From positions 1 to 64,000 of the forward strand of contig JASMLK010000136.1 in assembly GCA_030748735.1 (NCBI GenBank): a stretch of DNA of 64,000 bases, read 5' to 3'. Under the pieces are notes generated by a model. It had not been told where the DNA came from and did no database searches. It was given only the letters and a program-made list of their open reading frames with translations. The translations under genes and the position numbers were made by a program. Position 1 is the stretch's first letter. Each line of letters begins with the position of its first letter. This document shows positions 18,719-26,393 of this stretch, piece by piece. Origin of the DNA: Myxococcota bacterium. GTDB taxonomy: Bacteria > Myxococcota_A > UBA9160 > UBA4427.

Positions 18719-19266
18719 AAACCTGGATTCCCTTCGTTGCAGCGACTTCGCTGTTCACGTTGTTCTCGGCGACGGCGGTCTCCGCCCTCGAAATGGGCGA
18801 CGCGGCCCCCGACTTCTCGCTTCAAGGAAGTGACGGCAAGACGCATCGACTGCGCGACTACATCGGTGGCAAGGGGACGGGCAAGCGCGGCGTCGTGATC
18901 GCCTGGTTCCCGAAGGCCTTCACGCCTGGCTGAACGGCCGAACTCCAGTCGCTGCGTGACAGCGAAGCCGACATTGCAAAGTACGACGTGGCCTACTTCA
19001 TGGTGAGTCTCGACGACGCCGAGAAGAACAAGTCCTTCGCCGAGTCTCTCGATGGAAACTTCCCGTTGCTGAGTGACCCCGAAAAGACCGCCGCCGAGGC
19101 GTACGGTGTACTCGGGTTCGCGGGGTTGTACGCCAAACGGTGGACGTTCTACATCGATGCGAACGGTGTGATCGTGTACATCGACAAAGACGTCGACACC
19201 GCGAGCGCTGGGCAGGACATCGCGAAGCGTCTGGGCGAACTCGGGTTCGAGGCCAGTCAGCCGTGA
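18715..19266 (+). CDS. Exported selenocysteine-containing peroxiredoxin (in-frame UGA = Sec73)
   Basis: Read through the TGA at 18931-18933, this is one 183-residue AhpC/TSA (BCP-type) peroxiredoxin. The signal peptide (WIPFVAATSLFTLFSATAVS) precedes MGDAAPDFSLQGSDGKTHRL. The peroxidatic motif is PKAFTPG-U-TAE, where cysteine peroxiredoxins have FTPGC-TAE, so UGA sits exactly at the catalytic residue. The downstream half (FMVSLDDAEKNKSFAE, FPLLSDPEK, AAEAYGV, WTFYIDANGVI) is in the same frame and completes the fold. No Cys is seen elsewhere, so it would be a 1-Sec enzyme reducing periplasmic peroxides. A hairpin at 18949-18965 fits a bacterial SECIS. The start overlaps the stop of the SGNH-TPR gene by 4 bp; a cytochrome c gene follows. 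A naive caller would report a 72-residue and a 92-residue fragment. Confidence 0.93.
18934..18970 (+). promoter_or_regulatory. Predicted bacterial SECIS element of the Sec-peroxiredoxin
   Basis: Immediately after the UGA, TCGCTG (18949-18954) and CAGCGA (18960-18965) form a perfect 6-bp stem closing the loop CGTGA. A possible lower stem, CGGC (18935-18938) with GCCG (18967-18970), lies below an asymmetric internal loop. The apical loop begins 22 nt after UGA and has G at its second position, both within the ranges described for bacterial SECIS elements. SelB binding is inferred. Confidence 0.75.
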
Positions 19267-19276
19267 CGCAGGTGCC

Positions 19277-19786
19277 GTGCGGCAGATGAACGACAGGCGT
19301 CTGGTTCGTTCTTCCCCGTCGCAAGGGCCTGTGAAACCGCGTTCTGGAATACGGCTCGTGAGCGTGATCCTTGCGCTAGCTCCACTCGTTGCCGCAGTCG
19401 GCTGTGGCGGACCGGAACGCGAAATCCGGAGTTCACTCTCGAATGCGGATCGCCAGCGCTTCGATTTGGGACAACGTCTCTCCACGCCGTGTTGGAGCTG
19501 CCACGACCTCTACGGCCAGCAGAACAAGGTTGGCCCTTATCTCGCTGGGGTCTACGGGCGCAAGGCGGGCAGTGCGAACTTTCCGGGCTACTCGCAGGCC
19601 ATGCGAAGCTCGGGCTTCAGCTGGGACGAACGATCGCTTCGCTCCTTCCTGCTCGACCCGAACAGGCTGGTGCCGGGGACAACGATGGTTGCGAGCGGTC
19701 CACGAGGTCCAGCGGAAGTCGATGCGCTGGTCTTCTATTTGAAGCACGTGAGTCAAGCCGTCTCACGCAAGTTGCGGAACCCCTAA
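19277..19786 (+). CDS. Class I c-type cytochrome lipoprotein
   Basis: 169 residues counted from GTG 19277; an ATG three codons later is equally possible. The N-terminal hydrophobic stretch ends in a lipobox (PLVAAVGC, Cys43), so it is probably lipidated and faces the periplasm. One heme site is visible, CWSCH (72-76), with a likely axial Met137 in VPGTTMVAS. Sequence pattern and size fit cytochrome c550/c552-type electron carriers. It starts 10 bp after the Sec-peroxiredoxin stop, so the two probably share a transcript; it might supply or accept electrons in that peroxide-defence context (inference). Confidence 0.87.
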   Translation: MRQMNDRRLVRSSPSQGPVKPRSGIRLVSVILALAPLVAAVGCGGPEREIRSSLSNADRQRFDLGQRLSTPCWSCHDLYGQQNKVGPYLAGVYGRKAGSANFPGYSQAMRSSGFSWDERSLRSFLLDPNRLVPGTTMVASGPRGPAEVDALVFYLKHVSQAVSRKLRNP

Positions 19787-20019
19787 ACCGCACACAAGCA
19801 GCCACCTTTGTACTAGAATGCCGCCGCGCCGTGCCTGGAGCGCCCATCCACTGGGGTCCGGCAGGGTGACGGGGTGATGACGATCGTTGCGCCTCGCGAC
19901 TTCAAGGTCAGGCATTCAAGTGGCTTTGAATCGAGTGGCAGAGGTCGTTCGCTAGAACAGTTGAACGGATTGCGATTCGTGGCTGCGAATCGGATGAATC
20001 CGAACAAGGAGGGGGGACA

Positions 20020-20625
20020 GTGAAGAGAGTGATCCGATTGGCCATCGCATGTGCGTGCGTGGCTCTGCCTGTCATGCTTGCAGGTGCGGCATCGGCCCAG
20101 ACGATTTCGTTGAGTGAGGGTGATCCGGCGACCTACGATTGGACCGGCGTTTACGCGAAGGGCGGTCTGTCGATCGGGTTTCCCAACGAGCCCGCGAATA
20201 ACTTCAAGCCCAAGCCGGGTGCCGCGGTCGCGTTCGGGGGCGGTTATCGCTTCAACCCCTGGATCGCCGCCGAGTTGGACATGAACGTGACGGCAGGTTC
20301 GGATCTCAGGGGGGTGAAGGATGACCTGCTGATCTTCGCGTTCACCATGAACCTCAAGACCTACCCGCTCGCGGACACGGGTGACGATCTGCTTCCCGCC
20401 TGGGTCCAGCCGTACATTCTGTTCGGTTTCGGTGGTGGCGTCGTGGACGCTGACGATGCTGGCGACGAGTCCTCGTTCATGATGCGATTCAACCTCGGTT
20501 CGGAGTTCATGGTGTGGGACAACATCGGCCTGTTCTTCGACACCGGCTACATGGTCATCGAGAACGGCGATAGCCAGCTCGACGGCACGGGCCAGATGGT
20601 CGTCGGCGCCCTCTATCGTTTCTAG
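20020..20625 (+). CDS. Outer-membrane beta-barrel protein
   Basis: 201 residues from GTG 20020 behind a very strong Shine-Dalgarno (AAGGAGGGGGG). The signal peptide ends ...AGAASAQ. The mature part alternates polar and hydrophobic residues in OmpW/OmpA-like strands (YAKGGLSIGF, AVAFGGGYRFNPWIAAELD, YILFGFGGG) and ends in the C-terminal phenylalanine signature (VVGALYRF) used by the BAM insertase. Function beyond an outer-membrane barrel of ~8 strands is unknown. A strong hairpin follows. The next gene is a related barrel. Confidence 0.85.
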   Translation: MKRVIRLAIACACVALPVMLAGAASAQTISLSEGDPATYDWTGVYAKGGLSIGFPNEPANNFKPKPGAAVAFGGGYRFNPWIAAELDMNVTAGSDLRGVKDDLLIFAFTMNLKTYPLADTGDDLLPAWVQPYILFGFGGGVVDADDAGDESSFMMRFNLGSEFMVWDNIGLFFDTGYMVIENGDSQLDGTGQMVVGALYRF

Positions 20626-20664
20626 GGCAGACCGGTCGTTTACAGACCGCTCGTTGCATTCAAG

Positions 20665-20697
20665 GCACCCCTTCGGTCCATGTGGCCGAAGGGGTGC
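20665..20697 (+). terminator. Strong hairpin, probable terminator between the two barrel genes
   Basis: GCACCCCTTCGG (20665-20676) pairs perfectly over 12 bp with CCGAAGGGGTGC (20686-20697) around a 9-nt loop. Only a weak T-rich stretch follows (TATTGGTTT), so it may be a terminator with poor U-tract or an mRNA-stabilising stem. Confidence 0.6.
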
Positions 20698-20752
20698 TAT
20701 TGGTTTCGGCCGCTGGATTTCCAACCGAGGCCACGGCAAGAGAGGACTCCCG

Positions 20753-21502
20753 GTGCGTCGACTCCAATTGATGACGATTTCGCTGATCTGTGCCGCGTGC
20801 TGCCTGGTGGGCGGAGGCCTGGCCTTCGCCCAGGAAGTGGGTGACGACATCGACGAAGGCGACGTCGAGATGGTCGATGGCGAGGACTTCGACGACGAAG
20901 ACCTCGAAGATGAGAGCCCCTACGACTATCGCGGCCCCTACGCCCGCGCCGGCGTTTCGTACGCGAACTTCGATGAAGAGGACAGCGACATCAAGTTCGA
21001 CGACGCCGTGGGCTTCACGGTGGCGGTCGGTTGGCGCCACAGCGCCTGGTTCGCACTCGAGTTGAGCTTCGCGAGCTTCTTTGGTTCCGAAACCGACGAC
21101 TACCTCGAATTCGATCGCGCTCCGAACGACGAAGAGGACGGCAGCAAGAGTCTGAGCTCGACCGAGTTCGCGGTGAACGCCAAGTTCTATCCGTTCGGCG
21201 CCATGGCATTGCGGAACTTCGACGAGAGTCCGCTTCTCTACAACGTTGCGCGTATGTTACCGGACATCGTCCAGCCCTACGGCGCCATCGGCTTCGGTTA
21301 CAGCCTGCAGGACGTGGCCGTGCTCGATCAGACCCGGCCCGCTTTCCGCTTCGTGGGGGGCGTCGACGTGATCGTGTGGGAACCCGTGGCGATCACGGTC
21401 GAAGGTGGATACACGCTCCACGAGCATCTCGTGCGCCGCAATCGCGGGACCCACATCGACGGGACGGGCCACGTGAGCGTGGGCGCGACGGTGCGCTTCT
21501 AG
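20753..21502 (+). CDS. Outer-membrane beta-barrel protein with acidic N-terminal spacer
   Basis: 249 residues from GTG 20753 (AGAGGA ~6 bp upstream). The signal peptide (LMTISLICAACCLVGGGLAFAQ) is followed by an extremely acidic segment of ~40 residues (DDIDEGDVEMVDGEDFDDED), then barrel strands beginning YRGPYARAGVSYANF and ending in GHVSVGATVRF, the BAM-type terminal Phe. It is similar in plan to the preceding barrel (shared YAxGG/YARAG first strand and HIDGTGH.VGA..RF end), so the two look like a diverged pair. The acidic spacer might bind cations (inference). Confidence 0.83.
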   Translation: MRRLQLMTISLICAACCLVGGGLAFAQEVGDDIDEGDVEMVDGEDFDDEDLEDESPYDYRGPYARAGVSYANFDEEDSDIKFDDAVGFTVAVGWRHSAWFALELSFASFFGSETDDYLEFDRAPNDEEDGSKSLSSTEFAVNAKFYPFGAMALRNFDESPLLYNVARMLPDIVQPYGAIGFGYSLQDVAVLDQTRPAFRFVGGVDVIVWEPVAITVEGGYTLHEHLVRRNRGTHIDGTGHVSVGATVRF

Positions 21503-21620
21503 CAGTTCATCGGGCGGTATCCGGGCCAGATGGCCCGCATCGCTTTGAGAATGGCCGCACCCATGACCCCAGATTGAACTTCTGCCGCCCCGGCGTCGAT
21601 AGGGTGGTTTCGGAGGGATC

Positions 21621-22769
21621 ATGGGGCGACAGGCGGCGCTTCCGTACGGACGCCAGTGGGTGGATGAGCAGGACATCGACGCTGTCGTCGAGGTCCTGCG
21701 CGGCGACTGGTTGACCACCGGCCCCGCTGTCGATGGCTTCGAGCTGGGCCTCGCGGAACACGCGGGGGTTCGACATGCGGTTGCGGTCAACTCGGGGACG
21801 GCTGCACTTCACTGCGTGTACGCCGCGGCGGGTGTGGGGCCCGGCAATCAGATCCTGACCACGCCCCTGACGTTTGCCGCCACGGCAACCGCAGCGCTTC
21901 ACCTGGGCGCGAGGGTGTCGTTCGCCGACATCGAGCCAGCAACAGGGTTGATCGATCCCGATGCCGTGGCCGCCGTCGTGGACCGCCGTACGCGGCTCGT
22001 CGTGCCGGTCGATTTCGCCGGGCATCTCGCGGACTACGCGTCCATCGGCAAGCTCGCCGCGCAAGCGGGTTGCGACGTCGTGAGCGACGCTGCGCACGCC
22101 TTTGGGGCGACGCGCGGGGGGCGAACGAGTGCCCAACTCGCCGACGCCGCGACCACGAGTTTCCACCCCGTCAAGGGTTTCACTACCGGCGAGGGCGGTG
22201 CGGTGCTCACCCAGCGCTCCGACTGGGCGGAAGGTGTCGCTCGTTTTCGCAACCACGGCATCGTGAAGGAGCCGGGATCGCTGCTGCACGAAGGGGGCGC
22301 GGGGCACTACGAGGTGCAGTCACTCGGTCTCAACTACCGCTTGCCGGACATCCTGTGTGCACTGGGGGCGAGTCAGCTGGGGCGCTTCGACGGTTTCCTC
22401 GAACGCCGCCGCGCCATCGCGGCACACTACGATCGCGAGTTTGCTTCGCTTGGGGCCATCGAAACGCCCACGACGGGACGCGATTGCGAACCCAGCTGGC
22501 ATCTCTACGTGATTCGCGTCTTCGAGGCGCGGCGCCGCGACGCGTTCTTCGACGCCCTGCGGGAGGCCGGTCTCGGTGTTCAGCTTCACTATCCGCCGGT
22601 ACACCTGCATCCGTTGTTCGAAGACCTCGGTTTTCGCCGGGGGCAGTTTCCGATGGCCGAGGACTTCGCCGCTCGCGCGATCTCACTGCCGCTGTTTCCC
22701 GCCATGAGCGACGACGACACGGTGCGCGTGATCGAAACGGTACACGCGTGCGTGCGGGACGTGCTCTGA
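21621..22769 (+). CDS. DegT/DnrJ/EryC1/StrS aminotransferase, PseC-like
   Basis: 382 residues. A PLP-dependent sugar aminotransferase: the N-terminus LPYGRQWVDEQDIDAVVEVL matches the PseC subgroup, which makes UDP-4-amino-4,6-dideoxy-N-acetyl-altrosamine for pseudaminic acid. The PLP lysine is in SFHPVKGFTTGEGG, and DAAHAFGA carries the family's Asp. The consensus GGAGGGATC Shine-Dalgarno lies before the ATG. No other pse genes are nearby, so the exact sugar is uncertain. Confidence 0.88.
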   Translation: MGRQAALPYGRQWVDEQDIDAVVEVLRGDWLTTGPAVDGFELGLAEHAGVRHAVAVNSGTAALHCVYAAAGVGPGNQILTTPLTFAATATAALHLGARVSFADIEPATGLIDPDAVAAVVDRRTRLVVPVDFAGHLADYASIGKLAAQAGCDVVSDAAHAFGATRGGRTSAQLADAATTSFHPVKGFTTGEGGAVLTQRSDWAEGVARFRNHGIVKEPGSLLHEGGAGHYEVQSLGLNYRLPDILCALGASQLGRFDGFLERRRAIAAHYDREFASLGAIETPTTGRDCEPSWHLYVIRVFEARRRDAFFDALREAGLGVQLHYPPVHLHPLFEDLGFRRGQFPMAEDFAARAISLPLFPAMSDDDTVRVIETVHACVRDVL

Positions 22770-22811
22770 GAGGAGCGCCATCACCCGGGAGGTCTGCGTT
22801 CCGGCGGGGCG

Positions 22812-24515
22812 CTAACCGCGCTGCGCGACGAATTCGTCTCGCATGTCTCGCTTCAAGAACTTGCCCGATGCGTTGCGGGGGAGCGCCTCGCTGCGGACGT
22901 CGACGATCGTCGGGATCTTGAATGCCGCGAGATGGGGCTCGAGAAAGTTGCGAAGCTCCTCGGGCGAGATCTCCGCGCCGCTCTTCGCAACGAGCGCGAC
23001 CGCGACTTCTTCGCCGAGGCGCTCGTGCGGCACGCCGAACACCGCGGCTTCGTGGATGGCGGGGTGTTGATAGATGGCCGCCTCGACTTCGGCGCAGTAG
23101 ATGTTCTCGCCCCCGCGCAGCACCATGTCCTTTGCGCGGTCTTCGACGAAGACGAAGCCCTCGTCGTCCATGCGCCCGAGGTCGCCGCTGCGCAACCAAC
23201 CGTCGAGGAAGGTTTCGGCCGTGGCTTCGGGCTTGTTCCAGTAGCCGCGGATCAGGTTCGCCCCGCGAAAGAAGATTTCGCCGACTTCGCCGCGCGGGAC
23301 CTCCTTGCCGGTTTCGTCCGCCACCTTGACCTGCAGGACCGGCACGGCGCGTCCGGTGCTGCGCGGTTTGCGCACGTAGTTGTCGCCGCTGTTCTGCGGA
23401 CCGTAGGCGTTGGTCTCCGTCATGCCGTAACCGATGCCGGGGCGCCCGCTCTTGAACCCCTTGTCGATCTTCTTCACGAGTTCGGGCGGGGCCGGGGCGC
23501 CGCCGCCTCCGACGCTCAGCAGGCTCGACGTGTCGCGCGAAGCGAAGTCGGGCGATTCCATCAGGTCCATCGACATCGTGGGCACACCGACGAACTGCGT
23601 GATGCGTTCGCGCTCGATCAGCTCGAGTGCGCGCTTGGGGTTCCACTTGTACATCATGACGAGCTTGTAGCCGCCGGCGAAGCACCCGAGCATGACCGGT
23701 ACGAGCCCCGTCACATGGAACAGCGGGACGATCAAGATGAAGCTCACCGGGTAGGGGCTCGGCTCGCTCGGGGGCTGGCTGAGCCGGTTCGCGGTCGCCG
23801 CGCAGGCAAAGCACTGAAGGGCGGTCAGCACCGAGCGATGGGTGGCGACTGCGCCCTTCGGAAAACCCGTCGTACCCGACGTGTAGAGGATCATCGCGTC
23901 GTCGTCGCGGTCGATCTCCACTTCGGGAAGCGACGCGCCGACTTCGAAGACCTCTTCGAAGCGATCGACGCCCGCGGGCAGTTCGCCTTCCGTGCGAACG
24001 GCCAACACCTTGAAGCCGATCGGCTCGATCAGCGGTGCGGCCCGGTCGACGCGTTCGCGGTCGGCGATCAGCAGCGAGCAACCCGAATCGCGCAGGGCGT
24101 AGTCCATTTCTTCCGTGGTCCACCAGGCGTTGAGCGCCACCGCGACGGCGCCGACCGACGTGATCGCCGCGAAGGAGAGGATCCATTCGGGGTAGTTGCG
24201 CATCGCGATGCCCACGCGATCGCCGGGCTGAATGCCGTAACGCTCGACGAGCAGCGCGCCGAGTGCATCGACCCGATCGACGGTCTCTTCGAAGGTCAAA
24301 CGTTCGTCTTCGTACACGAGGAAGGGGTTCGCGCCGTGTCCGCGGGCGGCCTGAAAGAGGAAGCGCAGGGATGGCGGCGTCGACGTGAAGACCTTGAACG
24401 TTTCACCGCGCACCACGTCTTCGCCCATCTCGAAGGGGCCACCGGCTCCAGTCAGGGTTTCGAGCGCTTGTTCCCAGCTCCGGACTGCGGCGTTGGGATC
24501 GGAAGGAGCGGACAT
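22812..24515 (-). CDS. AMP-binding acyl-CoA synthetase (FadD-like)
   Basis: 567 residues from ATG 24515. It activates a carboxylic acid to its acyl-CoA through an acyl-adenylate. The ATP-binding loop is YTSGTTGFPKGA; the acyl-AMP motif is IGYGMTETNAYGP; the hinge and C-terminal lysine motif are GWLRSGDLG and LPRNASGKFLKRD. The substrate acid is unknown; given the acyl-CoA dehydrogenase nearby and the steroid genes further right, a fatty or steroid-derived acid is plausible. It is convergent with the PseC-like gene and divergent from the PheC-AroQ gene. Confidence 0.92.
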   Translation of the reverse strand: MSAPSDPNAAVRSWEQALETLTGAGGPFEMGEDVVRGETFKVFTSTPPSLRFLFQAARGHGANPFLVYEDERLTFEETVDRVDALGALLVERYGIQPGDRVGIAMRNYPEWILSFAAITSVGAVAVALNAWWTTEEMDYALRDSGCSLLIADRERVDRAAPLIEPIGFKVLAVRTEGELPAGVDRFEEVFEVGASLPEVEIDRDDDAMILYTSGTTGFPKGAVATHRSVLTALQCFACAATANRLSQPPSEPSPYPVSFILIVPLFHVTGLVPVMLGCFAGGYKLVMMYKWNPKRALELIERERITQFVGVPTMSMDLMESPDFASRDTSSLLSVGGGGAPAPPELVKKIDKGFKSGRPGIGYGMTETNAYGPQNSGDNYVRKPRSTGRAVPVLQVKVADETGKEVPRGEVGEIFFRGANLIRGYWNKPEATAETFLDGWLRSGDLGRMDDEGFVFVEDRAKDMVLRGGENIYCAEVEAAIYQHPAIHEAAVFGVPHERLGEEVAVALVAKSGAEISPEELRNFLEPHLAAFKIPTIVDVRSEALPRNASGKFLKRDMRDEFVAQRG

Positions 24516-24727
24516 GGGAACCTTGTCGTCGATGATTGGGAGCGGGGTGCAGTGCGGTGTGATCACGCGGCAGGTTGCGCCGGGCGAAGGGCGAGACTGT
24601 ACCGAGCGGTTGGGTGCATCCCAACTGCGGTTGGGCGAGCTACACCGCCCGGGCCGTGACCCGCCGGTGCCTTGACGCGCCAAGGGTGCGACCTTGTAGC
24701 GAGGCGTTTGCCTGGAGGAGAACCCAG

Positions 24728-26026
24728 ATGGCGTGTGCGCGTAGCTTCGTCTTGATCGCCTGCACCGTCGGTCTGGTGGGATGCCGCTCACCGGAACCCG
24801 CGCCGGGGCTGCTCCGGATTGGAACGTCGGGAGACTACGCGCCGTTCAGCGAGCGACTCGAAGGTGAAGGGGGGCTTCGCGGCTTCGACATCGACGTGGC
24901 CAGGGCCTTCGCGCAGGACGCGGGCTACGAGATTGAGTGGGTGCCCTTTCGCTGGGTGTCGCTCGCCCGCGACTTTGCGCAGGCCCGCTTCGACGTCGCG
25001 ATGAGCGGCGTGACGGTGCGGGTCGATCGCTCGGTGCTCGGTCGCTTCAGCGTTCCCGTGGTGAGCAGTGGTGCGGTCGTGCTCTACGACACGCGGCGCT
25101 TTTCGGTGGACGGCGTCGCGACCCTTGCAGACCTCGATCGCGGAGATGTTCGCATCGCCGTCAATCGCGGAGGGCACCTCGAGAAGGTGGCCCGTGCGCA
25201 TCTCGCCCGTGCGCGTCTCGAGACCCGCGCGGACAACGGGGCCGTGCGGGAAGCACTGGTCGCAGGCGAGGTCGACGCCATCGTGACCGACACCCTCGAA
25301 GCGCCGCACTGGCGAAAGGGGCTACCCCACGTCGAGGCGTTCGGGCCGCTGACCCGTGATCGCAAGGCGTATTGGGTATCGCCTGCGAAACCGGAGTTGG
25401 CGCGCCGACTCGACGACTGGCTACTCGAACGCGAAGCAGACGGAACCCTTGCGACCTTGCGTCGGGACTGGTTCGGCAGTGCAGAAACACCCGCGCCCGC
25501 GGCCGCCGCGTTGGCGCTCGTGGCGGCGACCGAGGAGCGGCTCGCGCTCATGGCGTGGGTGGCCGAAAGCAAGCGCGTGGCGGGGCGCGCCGTGGAGGAC
25601 GCGGCGCGGGAGGAACGAGTTCTGGAAGCGGCTTTGCAGGGCGTCGCCCGCGCGGCGGCCCGGCGCGGCGTGTCGCCGCCCGACGAGCGCAGGGTTCGGC
25701 GCTTCTATCGCGCACAAATCGAGGCCGCCAAGGCGATCCAGCGCGCAACCCTCGCCGCGCCGCCGTCACGACCGGCTAGCGCGGAAGATCTCCTGGACCC
25801 CCTGCGCCCCGCCTTGCTCCGGATTGGCGACCGCATGGCGTCGTTGATCGTCGTACTCGGCGAGCGGGACGTGTCACGACCGGTTCTGCGCGCATTGCGG
25901 GAGTCGCTATCGCGTTACCCCATTCCAGACTCGGTGAGCGCTGCACTCGTCGATGCGTTCTCGCAATTGCGTTCAGGCGTCGTCGAGGCGGAGCATCAGG
26001 ACCGCGCGTCCGCGAATGCGCCCTGA
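24728..26026 (+). CDS. Exported bifunctional cyclohexadienyl dehydratase (PheC-like)-chorismate mutase (*AroQ) lipoprotein
   Basis: 432 residues from ATG 24728 behind GGAGGAG. A lipobox (GLVGC, Cys19) predicts a lipoprotein outside the cytoplasm. Residues ~28-250 have the solute-binding fold of PheC: RIGTSGDYAPFS, RGFDIDVARAFAQD, DFAQARFDVAMSGVTV and VDAIVTDTLEAP (Glu191 lies where PheC carries its catalytic Glu). Residues ~268-415 match the secreted, gamma-class chorismate mutase: EERLALMAWVAESKRV, VEDAAREERVLEAA and FYRAQIEAAKAIQ. The fusion would convert chorismate to prephenate to phenylpyruvate outside the cytoplasm. An alternative is an amino-acid-binding domain rather than a dehydratase, but the fusion partner argues for PheC. 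Its last 54 bp overlap the convergent PPOX gene. Confidence 0.85.
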   Translation: MACARSFVLIACTVGLVGCRSPEPAPGLLRIGTSGDYAPFSERLEGEGGLRGFDIDVARAFAQDAGYEIEWVPFRWVSLARDFAQARFDVAMSGVTVRVDRSVLGRFSVPVVSSGAVVLYDTRRFSVDGVATLADLDRGDVRIAVNRGGHLEKVARAHLARARLETRADNGAVREALVAGEVDAIVTDTLEAPHWRKGLPHVEAFGPLTRDRKAYWVSPAKPELARRLDDWLLEREADGTLATLRRDWFGSAETPAPAAAALALVAATEERLALMAWVAESKRVAGRAVEDAAREERVLEAALQGVARAAARRGVSPPDERRVRRFYRAQIEAAKAIQRATLAAPPSRPASAEDLLDPLRPALLRIGDRMASLIVVLGERDVSRPVLRALRESLSRYPIPDSVSAALVDAFSQLRSGVVEAEHQDRASANAP

Positions 26027-26356
26027 CAGGGTCGAGAGAAGGTCCGTGACCATCATCAGCCAACCGTACTTCTCTCGCAGCGCCGCGTAGGCGTGATCTT
26101 CTTCGCGCTTCGAATCGACGATGCGGGCCGTGCCCTCGACCCAGTCACCGTGCACCTTCCCCCGCATGTCGCAGCGCGCCACGCGGATGCGGTCGTTGTT
26201 GCGCAATCGCTTCACCTTGCCGGCCTTTCGCTCGGTGAAGACCGCGATCTCATTGCCGCACGGTGCGCACCACACGGGCGTCTTTACCCCGCGACCGTTG
26301 CGCCGGAAGGTTTCGACGCTGATGTAGCGGGCGTCGGCGTAGGGCTCTTCTGCCAT
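25973..26356 (-). CDS. PPOX-class (FMN/F420-binding split-barrel) protein
   Basis: 127 residues with the pyridoxamine-phosphate-oxidase split-barrel pattern of the small actinobacterial Rv2061-type group: KTPVWCAPCGNEIAVFTE, KRLRNNDRIRVARCDMRGKVHGDWVEGTARI, and a C-terminal EKYGWLMMVTDLL. Such proteins bind flavin or F420 and reduce or sequester small molecules; cofactor and substrate cannot be told here. Its 3' end overlaps the 3' end of the PheC-AroQ gene tail-to-tail by 54 bp. The acyl-CoA dehydrogenase gene ends upstream in the same direction, 37 bp away. Confidence 0.8.
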   Translation of the reverse strand: MAEEPYADARYISVETFRRNGRGVKTPVWCAPCGNEIAVFTERKAGKVKRLRNNDRIRVARCDMRGKVHGDWVEGTARIVDSKREEDHAYAALREKYGWLMMVTDLLSTLSGRIRGRAVLMLRLDDA

Positions 26357-26393
26357 GGTCGGGTCCTGGGTTGGGGCTCGCGTTCAGTGCGGG

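Noticed and set aside
18715-18933. A free-standing 72-residue secreted peptide, with a second 92-residue peptide at 18988-19266
   Set aside because: Both are halves of one peroxiredoxin in the same frame. The TGA falls on the catalytic Cys codon and is followed by a hairpin, so selenocysteine decoding explains them better than two genes or a pseudogene.
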